Of a stretch of 64,000 nt of DNA, positions 18,898 to 27,478 are shown one piece after another (position 1 is the stretch's first letter; every line of letters starts with the position of its first letter). Below the pieces are notes generated by a model, which saw only the letters and a program-made list of their open reading frames with translations, searched no databases and was not told the DNA's origin. Origin of the DNA: WRGA01 sp031553395. Lineage in GTDB: Bacteria; Bacteroidota; Bacteroidia; Bacteroidales; WRGA01. The DNA is taken from positions 124,001 to 188,000 of the forward strand of contig JAVBLR010000009.1 of the NCBI GenBank assembly GCA_031553395.1, read 5' to 3'. Position numbers and translations under genes: made by a program.

Positions 18898-18979
18898 GTC
18901 TCAATCTGTGAAATAAACAATGATTTTGAGAACTTTTCAGAAAATCGGGAGATGTCAAGGTCTCTCGATTTTTTTTGTT
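18898..18979 (+). ncRNA. Predicted DonS-like antisense small RNA between fecR and susC
   Basis: The inferred transcript starts about 7 nt after TATCTTTG (18884-18891) and ends at an intrinsic terminator: AAATCGGGAGA / TCTCTCGATTT arms (18942-18952 and 18961-18971, one G-U pair, 8-nt loop) followed by eight T. About 80 nt, antisense to the susC leader, with no ORF. In Bacteroides, PULs run by an ECF sigma/anti-sigma pair often carry a cis-antisense RNA in exactly this position, DonS being the described case; it represses susC-susD. Ends are estimates. Confidence 0.6.
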
Positions 18980-19066
18980 GAAGTTAAAATAGGTTACTCC
19001 GTATGTTTTGTCATAATAAGTATTTTTTAGGTTGAACAATCAATAATCAAATTCAAAAATGCATTT

Positions 19067-20065
19067 TTAATATAGTACAATTGTATTTTCTTTTATTTTG
19101 TATTTTAGTCGCCCGGTAGAAGCAAGCATATTCAATACCTCTTGTATCGTTTGGTTTCGGGTTGAGAAATCTCCATAAAAACGTTCTTTATAAAGAGAAT
19201 CTTTATCAATCACAATTTCTACATTATAATTCCTTTTCAATTCTTTGACAATATCCGGTAAAAGTTCTTCATCAAACGATAGAATGTCATTCGTCCATCG
19301 CATCGAATTACCGGCTTTTGCAACAGACTTTACCATTATACCTGTTTTTTTATTTAATGTAATTTTTTCGTTGGTTAGCAGATAATCTATATCATTTTTC
19401 TTTAACAGATTATTAATTGCTACTTTTCCTTCTACCAGATTCACAATAGCTTCCTCATCTTCGAGATAATTTTTAAAGTCAAATTTAGTTCCCAAAACTT
19501 CTAACTCCATTTCTTGAGTATTTATGCTGAATGGCAAGTCCTGATTTTTTACAACCTCGAAATAGGCTTCACCACTTAAGTTCATATTCCGGTTGTCAAC
19601 TCCAAAACCTTGAGAATACGTAATTATAGAGCCAGCATTAAGCCACACTAATGTACCATCCGGCAGGTATAATTTCGTTTTAGAACCTAAAGGAGCCTCT
19701 ACTGTTATGTTTGAAAAACTATTTTTCACCTGAACTTTTCCTTGCCAGTATGAAGTGTATGCTATAATAATCACTAAAGCTACAGATGCAGCCCAATATA
19801 CAATCTTGTTGATGTGAAGTTTTTCTCTCTTTTTTCCTTTTTCCCTTATTTGAGTTTTGAACTTCTCAAAAGCTTCTTCTTTATTATATTTCCTTTTTTG
19901 TGTGTCAACGGCTGAAAACCAAAGTTCTTGCTGTTGCATGAAATATTGGTAATTATCAGGAGTAGTATAAATCCAATCTTTCAATTTCTTTAATGATTTC
20001 TCATCCAATCCTTCGGCAAGGAAAGTGATAATCAAATCATCTATATGTATGTTTTCTTCTTTCAT
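19067..20065 (-). CDS. FecR-type anti-sigma factor
   Basis: Inner-membrane anti-sigma protein of 332 residues. The cytoplasmic N-terminus (about 1-85) binds the sigma factor; one membrane helix follows near 90-106 (VYWAASVALVIIIAYTSYW); the periplasmic FecR domain spans about 115-215 (EAPLGSKTKLYLPDGTLVWL, then GEAYFEV) and a DUF4974 domain closes the protein. It receives the signal from the STN domain of SusC and releases the sigma factor encoded 75 nt upstream. Confidence 0.93.
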   Translation of the reverse strand: MKEENIHIDDLIITFLAEGLDEKSLKKLKDWIYTTPDNYQYFMQQQELWFSAVDTQKRKYNKEEAFEKFKTQIREKGKKREKLHINKIVYWAASVALVIIIAYTSYWQGKVQVKNSFSNITVEAPLGSKTKLYLPDGTLVWLNAGSIITYSQGFGVDNRNMNLSGEAYFEVVKNQDLPFSINTQEMELEVLGTKFDFKNYLEDEEAIVNLVEGKVAINNLLKKNDIDYLLTNEKITLNKKTGIMVKSVAKAGNSMRWTNDILSFDEELLPDIVKELKRNYNVEIVIDKDSLYKERFYGDFSTRNQTIQEVLNMLASTGRLKYKIKENTIVLY

Positions 20066-20140
20066 TGTGAGTTATCTATTAATAAAGACAGTATATTAAG
20101 ATGTAAAGGGTAGTGAAAAAACAAACTTTTTTTTTGGAAG

Positions 20141-20728
20141 TCATAAAAAAAATGTCAAAAACAAAACAAGATATTTTCCTAAATCATCTTTTAAAAAAGC
20201 CAAAGCTTTCTTTATGTGGTACTTAACTGTATTTATGGATATATCTAATTCAATTGCAATATCTTCCTGTTTTTGCCCGTCAAAACGGCTTTTTTTGAAT
20301 ACTTTTTTTGTTTCTTCCGGTAATTGATCTATTGAATTGTTGATTTTTTCCTCAAGTTCCTGTTCTAATAATAAACCCAAAGGATGCTCCGTTGATATAA
20401 TATATTTATTCGTTACAATATCAGCATTTTGAAAATCAAGCAATAACGTTTCCTTTTTGGTGTAATCTGACTTTATTTGATTAATACATCGGTTTCGAAC
20501 GGCTTTGATAAGATAAGCAAGTATTGAGCTGGAAATATCAAGAGAATGACGTATTTCCCACACATGAAGTATTGTGTCATTCACAATGTTCTCTGATTGA
20601 AAAGAATTTTTCAAGAGTTCATTCGCAATATTACATAACAAATTGTAATAATGGTCATATAAGTATTTGTATGCATTTTCATCTCCTTGCTTCAGATAGG
20701 TTACAAGTAGGCTGTCGGTTATCTTCAT
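20141..20728 (-). CDS. ECF (SigW/FecI-like) RNA polymerase sigma factor
   Basis: 195 residues. Region 2 spans about 10-90 (VNDTILHVWEIRHSL is the -10-binding helix area) and region 4 about 130-185 (QEDIAIELDISINTVKYHIKKAL is the helix-turn-helix for the -35 box). There is a linker without extra domains and an unusual hydrophobic tail, GKYLVLFLTFFL. It is the first gene of the PUL, followed by its anti-sigma gene. Expected target: the susC promoter. Its own gene has a consensus housekeeping -7 box at 20917-20924. Confidence 0.94.
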   Translation of the reverse strand: MKITDSLLVTYLKQGDENAYKYLYDHYYNLLCNIANELLKNSFQSENIVNDTILHVWEIRHSLDISSSILAYLIKAVRNRCINQIKSDYTKKETLLLDFQNADIVTNKYIISTEHPLGLLLEQELEEKINNSIDQLPEETKKVFKKSRFDGQKQEDIAIELDISINTVKYHIKKALAFLKDDLGKYLVLFLTFFL

Positions 20729-20916
20729 AGTATTATAGTGGAATGATTGTTTGGTATCACAAAATGTAGAGAAAAAATGAAGCTATCTAAAAGCAGAATG
20801 CGTTTTTTGCCGTTTTTGTCTTTCTATTTTATACAACTTTGTTGCAATAAGTGGAATAAAAAAGTTATTGATTTGTAGGTTCAAAAGAGTATAAAATGTT
20901 AATTTTTAAACTAAAA

Positions 20917-20924
20917 CAAAGATA
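20917..20924 (-). promoter_or_regulatory. -7 promoter element of the sigma/anti-sigma genes
   Basis: Minus-strand TATCTTTG matches the best form of TAnnTTTG. The transcript would start near 20910 and leave a long leader of about 180 nt before the sigma ATG; I see no hairpin or riboswitch in it. The -33 position reads GAAA on the plus strand instead of CAAA. Confidence 0.6.
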
Positions 20925-21002
20925 AATATAATGAATGAATTTGAAAAGGGGAATATTGAGTGTGTTTATCGATTTTCATAGATTGGATAAGTGAAATAAA
21001 AA

Positions 21003-23882
21003 TTACCTTCCACAAATTCCCGTAAACGGACAATATTCACAATGTTTTGCCACTTCTGTTTGAGCAAAAGGAATATCCGGCGAAAAGATTTCTTCTAAAC
21101 AATCTGTAAAAGCATTCTGGAATTCATCTTTATACAAAGAAAAATCGTCGATAACAGTAGTTGCACTATTTTCTTTTTGAGATATTTGCGTGTTAAATTG
21201 TGGTGTAAATATGCTCCGCAAATAATAAATACCCGGTTCTAATTGATTTTGGGATTTATTTTCTTCTTTATCATATAATAATGTGTACATCAATACCTGC
21301 ATTAAATCCTTCGGACGTTTATCGGATTGTTTGTCAAATAATTGAGGAATGTTTTTGAAAGTCTGTGTTCCCATTCCGGTTTTATAATCCAAAATGCGGA
21401 TAATACCATTTACATTATCAATCCGGTCGATAAAGCCTTTTAAATTAATAATTTTGTCCGAATCCAATGCAAATTCGGATTTGATTTTAAATTCCGAAGC
21501 AAGATAAGTGAACGGCGTGTTTTTCCGGTCAATATCAAGCATTTGCTTTACATATTTCCGGATGATTTCTCCTACAAGAAAATTCTGTCCGCTTAATTTC
21601 TTTTTATTCTTGCTTTTATGAAAATGCTTGGCAAATGCGGCTTCTATTTTTTCTGTTAAATATGTATCATCTTTTTTGATGTTTGTCAGTATATCATTTG
21701 GAATCATCCGGTTTGCAAGTGGTTCGTAAATATCCTGCATCACTTGATGGAAGATACTTCCGAATACATTTGCTTCAACAGTTTCCGACACTTCATCTTC
21801 TTCAGATAAGCCTTCGACATACAACAAATAAAATTTTAACGGGCAATTGATATACGTGTTAATTGCACTCGCTGACAATGCTTTATCTCCACTTTGTAAA
21901 AAACGATTCAATTGCGTGGTTACATGCTCATTTTTATAAATGGTAAATGTTTCGGCATTTGTCAGTTTAACATCGAAAGTTACTAATTTTTCTGTGATGG
22001 GAACATGATAATGGTACTTGAGTTGATATACAAAACGGCTTATTTCGCCTGTCTGCAATCCATCCGAACGAGTATCATATAACAGGAAAATCCGTTTTGC
22101 ATTATCTGCCAATCGGTAAAAATTATAGGCAAAAATACTGTCGTGATGTTCGTTATCCGGCATATTAAATCCTTTCCGCAAATTGTACGGAATGAAAGAA
22201 TGTTGTGCATCCCGTTTAGGGTAAACGCCTTCATTCATCGAAAGAATAATCAGATTTTCAAAATTCAGTGCGCGGGTTTCCAATGCACCCATTATTTGTA
22301 ATCCGGATAAAGGTTCGCCAACAAAAGGAATACTGATACTCGATACAACTTTTTTCAGTAATCGGAAATACGTATCAATAGCCATCTTGGGAGATGATTC
22401 CGATAGTACGTCTTTTAATCTGTTTACTGTCAGATAATAACGGTAAATAAATTCTTTTTCCAACTGGGAAAGTTCCAATCGGTCATCATCCGTATCATTT
22501 TCAGGAACAGCTTGTTGAAAATATTCCAACAGTTTCAGTAAATAATCCGGAATATCCTTCGAACTGGCAGGAATATGAAAAATCAATTCAAAAACCGGAT
22601 GTTGCGGAATATCTTCTTTTTTCAAGAAAAATCGGTTATATCGCTGAATATCTTTAATTAACGATTTTGTTTCCTGTGGTGCAAAAAACGATACATACCG
22701 ATGATTCAGCACAGGAAGTACATATTTGTAATAATACGAAGGCTGACCTTCAGAAGTGCGGATATTTCGTTGCATTTCCACAATATGTTCCATCAATCCG
22801 GAGATGGAAGTTCCCGAAAGCGGAAATCCCATCGTTACATTTATCGGATTGATAGTTTCGGGAATGGAATGTAAAACCGGCATCAATAAACGCTCGTCAG
22901 GTAATACAATTGCTGTATTGATAGCGGATGAAGCATCAGGAATATTTTTACCCGCAAGCAAACGTTCTAAAATCCGGCACATTTCTTTGGCTTGTCCTAC
23001 GGACGAAGGAATGCCTATTAATTCGATTTCGGGTTGATTATCAAATAGCCCGATAGGATTCGTCAATTCATATTTGGATGGAAAACGGGATTTATTTTCC
23101 CTTACAAAAAAAGACGCTTTATTATCAATATCTTTTACATGTTCGGTATTATAATCCCAATAGAAATCGGCTATTCCCAATTTTTTTAGATATTGTAATA
23201 AAGTTATTTCGGATGTAGATAACGCATTAAATCCGATAAATACAAGTTGGGAAAAAGGAAGATCAATATCCTCTTTTGCCTTTGCTTTTTCGGCAACTGA
23301 ACGGTAAATCATTCCTTCATAAGCAATTCCTTTTTTAGTCAACCGATTTCTTAATTCATTATATAATGGAAACAAGATTTCCCAGATTTGAAGAAAATCT
23401 TTTTTCTGCTGATTGTCTCCAACCGGGATGAAATTTGCCCAAAAACGACGGATTGCAACGATTTGTTCTTCCGTAAGATATTCAAAACGGTTGTCTATTT
23501 CCTTTAAATCAGTAATATTCGTGAAAATTTGTTTTGCATCGACCATGTATTTATCGATGTCGTCAAAATCTTTCAACAGCATTTCTCCCCAAAAAGCGAA
23601 TTCGTCGAATGTTTCGGGCGAATTACTGATTTGCCTGTAAGCATCGTATATCTCAAACAGTAATCCGACATTATCTGCCGGTTGAAATTCCGACAGTTTT
23701 ATGAACAAATCGCTGATTGTTAGTATTTCGGGAGAAAAAAGTGGTTTTTGAGCAATTTCGGCCAGATATTTCTGAAAAAAAATTCCCGCACGGCGATTGG
23801 GAAACACAAAATGGATAGTTGAAATATCCGATTCGTATTTCTTGTAAAATAATTCTGCGACTTGGTAAAGGAAAGGAGACAT
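21003..23882 (-). CDS. addB: AddB-like PD-(D/E)XK nuclease subunit of a recombination helicase-nuclease
   Basis: Probable AddB subunit of the double-strand-break processing complex, 959 residues. The N-terminal two thirds resemble an inactivated UvrD-like helicase. The nuclease domain is C-terminal, with GFIDRIDN near 815 and ILDYKTG with D832 and K834 of the catalytic motif. An Fe-S cluster is predicted from C680 (YINCPLKFYL) plus C948, C951 and C957 (C-x2-C-x5-C) at the very end. The usual partner addA is not adjacent: downstream lies the PUL, upstream a DUF4861 gene. The last 36 bases recur at 8453-8488, suggesting that an element used this end as its target. Confidence 0.85.
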   Translation of the reverse strand: MSPFLYQVAELFYKKYESDISTIHFVFPNRRAGIFFQKYLAEIAQKPLFSPEILTISDLFIKLSEFQPADNVGLLFEIYDAYRQISNSPETFDEFAFWGEMLLKDFDDIDKYMVDAKQIFTNITDLKEIDNRFEYLTEEQIVAIRRFWANFIPVGDNQQKKDFLQIWEILFPLYNELRNRLTKKGIAYEGMIYRSVAEKAKAKEDIDLPFSQLVFIGFNALSTSEITLLQYLKKLGIADFYWDYNTEHVKDIDNKASFFVRENKSRFPSKYELTNPIGLFDNQPEIELIGIPSSVGQAKEMCRILERLLAGKNIPDASSAINTAIVLPDERLLMPVLHSIPETINPINVTMGFPLSGTSISGLMEHIVEMQRNIRTSEGQPSYYYKYVLPVLNHRYVSFFAPQETKSLIKDIQRYNRFFLKKEDIPQHPVFELIFHIPASSKDIPDYLLKLLEYFQQAVPENDTDDDRLELSQLEKEFIYRYYLTVNRLKDVLSESSPKMAIDTYFRLLKKVVSSISIPFVGEPLSGLQIMGALETRALNFENLIILSMNEGVYPKRDAQHSFIPYNLRKGFNMPDNEHHDSIFAYNFYRLADNAKRIFLLYDTRSDGLQTGEISRFVYQLKYHYHVPITEKLVTFDVKLTNAETFTIYKNEHVTTQLNRFLQSGDKALSASAINTYINCPLKFYLLYVEGLSEEDEVSETVEANVFGSIFHQVMQDIYEPLANRMIPNDILTNIKKDDTYLTEKIEAAFAKHFHKSKNKKKLSGQNFLVGEIIRKYVKQMLDIDRKNTPFTYLASEFKIKSEFALDSDKIINLKGFIDRIDNVNGIIRILDYKTGMGTQTFKNIPQLFDKQSDKRPKDLMQVLMYTLLYDKEENKSQNQLEPGIYYLRSIFTPQFNTQISQKENSATTVIDDFSLYKDEFQNAFTDCLEEIFSPDIPFAQTEVAKHCEYCPFTGICGR

Positions 23883-23890
23883 GCTTGATT

Positions 23891-23911
23891 AGTTAAGAAT
23901 TAAGAATTTTA
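23891..23911. repeat. Short heptamer array upstream of addB
   Basis: Three 7-nt words in a row, AGTTAAG, AATTAAG, AATTTTA, nine bases before the addB ATG (minus strand). The same words form the longer array at 39635-39669. Confidence 0.5.
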
Positions 23912-23932
23912 TGCGTATGTCAATGGTCGAAC

Positions 23933-23940
23933 CAAATTTA
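23933..23940 (-). promoter_or_regulatory. addB -7 promoter element
   Basis: Minus-strand TAAATTTG fits TAnnTTTG, 51 nt upstream of the addB ATG and downstream of the terminator at 23990-24020. Confidence 0.45.
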
Positions 23941-23989
23941 GAGATAATAAATGACTTGAGGAAATTTTGCAAATAAAGGACAAAAAAAA

Positions 23990-24020
23990 ATCCGGTGAAA
24001 ACAATGTCTTCACCGGATTG
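23990..24020 (-). terminator. Intrinsic terminator of the DUF4861 gene
   Basis: A perfect 11-bp stem, AATCCGGTGAA and its complement (23990-24000 and 24010-24020), 9-nt loop, followed on the minus strand by a run of nine T. It separates the DUF4861 gene from addB. Confidence 0.9.
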
Positions 24021-24041
24021 AAAATACTTTATAGTAGTTTA

Positions 24042-25244
24042 TTATTTTACTGTTACTTGCAATGGACTTCTTAATCTTTCGGCAAAATTGCTTACATAAT
24101 TAATCCAGCTTTGTTCATCCGAAAAACCGGCTTTATCCCAACCTGCACCAGTGTAATAAGTCAAATTTTCTCCCGGATTGTATTCGGTAATTGCTAATGC
24201 ATGTTTTTGAGCAACTTTAGCATCTTTCAAAGCTCCTGGAAAAACAACAGCAGTATAAATAACACCGTTTTGATCTTCTGGTTTGAGTTTATCTGCTGTT
24301 TCTGCATAAGTAATAAAACCCTTTTGTGGTTCTAATGTAGCTTTATAAGCAGGATCAGCATCTTTCACATCATTCACCGGTTTTGCATCGGCTTGTTTCA
24401 ATATAATTCCTGCTGCAACTGGCATTGTAGCTTTTACATTTCCATAGTTCTCAATAACTTTATTTAATTGGGAACCAGCATCAATGCTAATAGTCCTGGT
24501 TTCAGTAATTGTAGTATCTCCGGCAACATTGAAGGCTTTGTAACCTAATTCGAAAGTAGTACGTAATGGTCCGTTATCCAATACTTTTTGAGTTGCAAAA
24601 TTTTGAGCCAGCCACAAAGAATCATTTACAAAAGGAGCCATTCCACCTAGCCCTAATGTTCTTCCAACTTTATAACAGTCAAGTCCTTCACCATGGTCTG
24701 TATGATAAGAGGCAACTCCTGCCAAATCATCTTTATACCATTTGTCAATAACTAAATTATTGGTTTTTTTCAACCATAAATCTATACCATTACTTGGTCC
24801 ATCGGATGCCATAAGTGCCGGTCCATATACCCGGAAAGCAATTTTGTCATTTTCCCATGCAAAATCGTCTTTGCGTTCGGGGACAAAACGGCCGTATGTT
24901 TTGGCTGTAAAATTTTCAGGAGTTCCTGTTTTTATTATATATTCTGCAGTTGAGCCGGCTTTAACAGTTGCCGGAAATATCAACTTTTGAGGAGCTTCTT
25001 TTCCTTCTGTTACCAATTGATAAGGTACTTGAACTCCTTTTGCGTCCAATACGATAATTTTGGCTGTGTCGGACAATGATAATTTTGCAGTAACGTCCGT
25101 CCATGCTACTTCTACGATTTCGTTTTCTCTGTCGAAACCTGCTTCATTTTTAATAGAAACCTTTGCTGTTTTTTCCGAAGAACAACCGGATATTAAAGCA
25201 GCTGAAAATAAGGTCAATAAAGCAACTGAAAAAATCTTTTTCAT
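24042..25244 (-). CDS. DUF4861 family lipoprotein
   Basis: 400-residue lipoprotein (MKKIFSVALLTLFSAALISGC, Cys21). The family, known to me as DUF4861, is frequent in pectin and uronate gene clusters of Bacteroidota but has no activity I can name. Visible segments: ENEIVEVAWTDV near 42, GRFVPERKDDFAWENDKIAFRVYGPALMA near 120-150 (split into two beta stretches), YHTDHGEGLDCYKVGRTLG near 185, and ITETRTISIDAGSQLNKV near 250. It precedes addB and follows the kduI-kduD pair on the same strand but has its own terminator, and kduD also ends in one, so it is a separate unit. A role in oligouronide breakdown is inferred from context. Confidence 0.75.
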   Translation of the reverse strand: MKKIFSVALLTLFSAALISGCSSEKTAKVSIKNEAGFDRENEIVEVAWTDVTAKLSLSDTAKIIVLDAKGVQVPYQLVTEGKEAPQKLIFPATVKAGSTAEYIIKTGTPENFTAKTYGRFVPERKDDFAWENDKIAFRVYGPALMASDGPSNGIDLWLKKTNNLVIDKWYKDDLAGVASYHTDHGEGLDCYKVGRTLGLGGMAPFVNDSLWLAQNFATQKVLDNGPLRTTFELGYKAFNVAGDTTITETRTISIDAGSQLNKVIENYGNVKATMPVAAGIILKQADAKPVNDVKDADPAYKATLEPQKGFITYAETADKLKPEDQNGVIYTAVVFPGALKDAKVAQKHALAITEYNPGENLTYYTGAGWDKAGFSDEQSWINYVSNFAERLRSPLQVTVK

Positions 25245-25404
25245 ACGTTATTTTTTATTTTTACATTTTAGTCGTATGTAAACTCGCAAGAATATCATTG
25301 CCTTTGGTGAAGGCTTTTCATGCTCGTTTTCATTGTTGATTAATGTTTTGGTTGTGTTATGTTTAGTTGTTTTGTAAGAGAAGATATAGGATAAATAAAA
25401 CTAA

Positions 25405-25451
25405 AAAGACACAAAGAGTATAAAGTCAATTTAATACTTCTTTGTGTCTTT
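25405..25451 (-). terminator. Terminator after kduD
   Basis: Arms AAAGACACAAAGAGTAT (25405-25421) and ATACTTCTTTGTGTCTTT (25434-25451) pair along their length with one bulged base and a 12-nt loop, 14 nt past the kduD stop. Confidence 0.75.
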
Positions 25452-25465
25452 ATTAATATTCTAAA

Positions 25466-26257
25466 TTACGATGGAAGTTTTCCTAAATAGGCCAAGATTC
25501 CACCATCTACATACAGTACATGTCCGTTTACAAAGTCAGAAGCGCGAGAAGACAAAAATATTGCAGCTCCTTGCAAATCTTCAACTTCACCCCAACGACC
25601 AGCCGGTGTACGTCCTACGATAAATGTGTTGAAAGGATGTCCTTCTTCACGTAGCGGACCGGTTTGAGCAGTTGCAATGTAACCCGGACCAATTCCGTTT
25701 ACCTGAATGTTATTTGCACCCCATTCACTGGCAAGGTTACGTGTAAGCATTTTCAAACCACCTTTGGCAGCTGCATAAGCCGATACGGTTTCACGTCCTA
25801 ATTCGCTCATCATAGAACAAATATTGATGATTTTTCCGGCACCTTTTGTAATCATGCCCGGAGCAACAGCTTTCGACATAATAAAAGGAGCATTCAAATC
25901 CACATCAATTACCTGACGAAAATCTTTTGCCGACATTTCAACAGCAGGAATACGTTTGATAATTCCGGCATTATTAACCAAAATGTCAATAACTCCCACT
26001 TCTTTTGCAATTCTTGCAATTGCAGCATTTACAGCATCTTCATCTGTTACATCAAAAACGTAACCATGTGCATCAATTCCATCTGCTTTATAATCTTTCA
26101 ATGCACTTTCTATACGTTCGGCAGATAAATCATTAAAAACAATCGTTGCCCCGGCTCCAGCTAATGCTTTTGCCAATGCCATCCCAATACCGTGGGTAGC
26201 TCCGGTTACTAATGCTATTTTTCCTTTCAATGAGAAAAAATCATCAATCATGCTCAT
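25466..26257 (-). CDS. kduD: 2-deoxy-D-gluconate 3-dehydrogenase / DKII reductase KduD
   Basis: Short-chain dehydrogenase of 263 residues that reduces 3-deoxy-D-glycero-2,5-hexodiulosonate to 2-keto-3-deoxygluconate, after KduI. It has the NAD-binding TGATHGIG near residue 19, NNAG near 93, and the catalytic YxxxK in YAAAKGG near 160; IGPGYIATAQTGPL and a C-terminal VDGGILAYLG match KduD rather than generic reductases. It follows kduI by 122 nt filled by a heptamer array. The kinase and aldolase for the product are not in the window. Confidence 0.92.
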   Translation of the reverse strand: MSMIDDFFSLKGKIALVTGATHGIGMALAKALAGAGATIVFNDLSAERIESALKDYKADGIDAHGYVFDVTDEDAVNAAIARIAKEVGVIDILVNNAGIIKRIPAVEMSAKDFRQVIDVDLNAPFIMSKAVAPGMITKGAGKIINICSMMSELGRETVSAYAAAKGGLKMLTRNLASEWGANNIQVNGIGPGYIATAQTGPLREEGHPFNTFIVGRTPAGRWGEVEDLQGAAIFLSSRASDFVNGHVLYVDGGILAYLGKLPS

Positions 26258-26266
26258 AAGTAAATA

Positions 26267-26378
26267 GTTATTTGTTGTTTTGTTATTTGTTGTTGGTTCT
26301 TCGTTATTTGTTGTTAGTCTTTATGTTATTAAGTAAACTTAAAAATAAGCAACAAATAACAAAGAACCAATAACTAAA
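26267..26378. repeat. Heptamer hairpin array (GTTATTT family) between kduI and kduD
   Basis: The left arm reads GTTATTT, GTTGTTT, (T), GTTATTT, GTTGTTG, GTTCTTC, GTTATTT, GTTGTTA (26267-26316). The right arm reads AACAAAT, AACAAAG, AACCAAT, AAC (26351-26374) and is complementary to 26292-26314 with few mismatches. It fills nearly the whole intergenic space. Confidence 0.8.
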
Positions 26379-26379
26379 A

Positions 26380-27225
26380 TTATTTCAAGTCTGTAATTTT
26401 GGAGAAGTCTTGATCACTGTAATCCAAGTTTTCACCAGCCATTCCCCAAATAAATGTGTAGTTGCTTGTTGCAGCAGCAGAGTGAATCGACCATTCGGGA
26501 GAAATAACTGCTTCTTCGTTTTTCATCCAAATATGGCGGGTTTCTTGCGGTTCTCCCATAAAGTGACAAACAGCCTGATCTTCGGGAACTTCAAAATAAA
26601 AATATGCTTCCATACGACGACTGTGAATGTGAGCAGGCATAGTGTTCCAAACACTTCCCGGTTTAAGTTCGGTCATTCCCATCTGCAATTGGCAAGTTTC
26701 CATAACTTCCCGTGTAAGCATTTTGTTGATATTACGGTGATTTGCAGTTTCCAACGAACCTAATTCAATAGTAACGGCATCAGCCTTTGTTACCTTTTTG
26801 TCAGGCAGGGTTTTGTGCGCTACTGCCGAACAGAAATAAAATTTAGCAGGATTTGCAGCATCTAGACTTTCAAATGTAACTTCGCGGTCTCCAGCTCCTA
26901 AATAAAGTGCTTCTTTGTAATTTAATTCAAACGATTGGTTTCCTACAGTTACTTTTCCGGCTCCTTTTCCAACATTATAAATACCAATTTCCCGGCGATG
27001 AAGGAAACATGGCGCTTTTAGCGGATCAATCGCTTCTAGATTCAATTTTTCACCAACAGGCATTGCTCCACCAACAACCAACCGGTCGTACATGGAATAA
27101 ACCATGTTCACCTCATTTTTTACAAAAAGAGTTTCAATTAAATGTTCTTTACGCAAACGTTCTGTGTCGTAATTCTTTGCATCCTGAGGATGTGCCGAAT
27201 AACGAAGTTCATAATTTGTTTTCAT
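26380..27225 (-). CDS. kduI: 5-keto-4-deoxyuronate isomerase KduI
   Basis: Isomerises 5-keto-4-deoxyuronate, the product of pectin or unsaturated-uronide cleavage, to the substrate of KduD. 281 residues, cupin fold. It begins MKTNYELRYSAHPQDAKNYD like other KduI proteins. The zinc ligands are in MPAHIHSRRMEAYFYF (two His and one Glu) near 195 and in SPEWSIHSAA near 245. The ATG at 27225 follows a leader of about 80 nt from a consensus -7 box, in which a TACATT-N6-AATGTA palindrome (27274-27291) may be an operator. Confidence 0.96.
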   Translation of the reverse strand: MKTNYELRYSAHPQDAKNYDTERLRKEHLIETLFVKNEVNMVYSMYDRLVVGGAMPVGEKLNLEAIDPLKAPCFLHRREIGIYNVGKGAGKVTVGNQSFELNYKEALYLGAGDREVTFESLDAANPAKFYFCSAVAHKTLPDKKVTKADAVTIELGSLETANHRNINKMLTREVMETCQLQMGMTELKPGSVWNTMPAHIHSRRMEAYFYFEVPEDQAVCHFMGEPQETRHIWMKNEEAVISPEWSIHSAAATSNYTFIWGMAGENLDYSDQDFSKITDLK

Positions 27226-27311
27226 ATTATATCATTGGTTTATTATTGATGCAGGTTAAGTCTATAAAATCAATACATTGTAGATAATGTATGTGATGAC
27301 TAATTGAGATT

Positions 27312-27319
27312 CAAAGGTA
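27312..27319 (-). promoter_or_regulatory. kduI -7 promoter element
   Basis: Minus-strand TACCTTTG matches the -7 consensus; the -33 position reads TAAA on the plus strand instead of CAAA. Between the predicted start and kduI lies the palindrome TACATT-N6-AATGTA at 27274-27291, a possible regulator site. Confidence 0.6.
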
Positions 27320-27390
27320 ACAATTCTTTTTTTATTAATAAAACGTATTGAAAGTCGTTTTTGTTTTCATCGATCTATATAAACGAAAAA

Positions 27391-27447
27391 GAGTTAATTA
27401 TGAGCTAGTTACTCAATTATTAACTCTTAATTCTTAATTCTTAACTC
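27391..27447. repeat. Heptamer array (TTAATTC family) upstream of tgt
   Basis: Four exact-phase heptamers TTAACTC, TTAATTC, TTAATTC, TTAACTC at 27420-27447, with a partly complementary GAGTTAATTA at 27391-27400. It ends 9 nt before the putative tgt -7 box, so it lies where the -33 box should be. Confidence 0.75.
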
Positions 27448-27455
27448 TAAAGTGG

Positions 27456-27463
27456 TATATTTG
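27456..27463 (+). promoter_or_regulatory. tgt -7 promoter element
   Basis: TATATTTG fits TAnnTTTG, 15 nt before the tgt ATG, so the leader would be only about 10 nt. Confidence 0.5.
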
Positions 27464-27478
27464 CAAAAAATTATTTGA

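Noticed and set aside
26267..26378. CRISPR-like look of the tandem arrays
   Set aside because: Units are 7-8 nt without spacers, and no cas gene is in the window.
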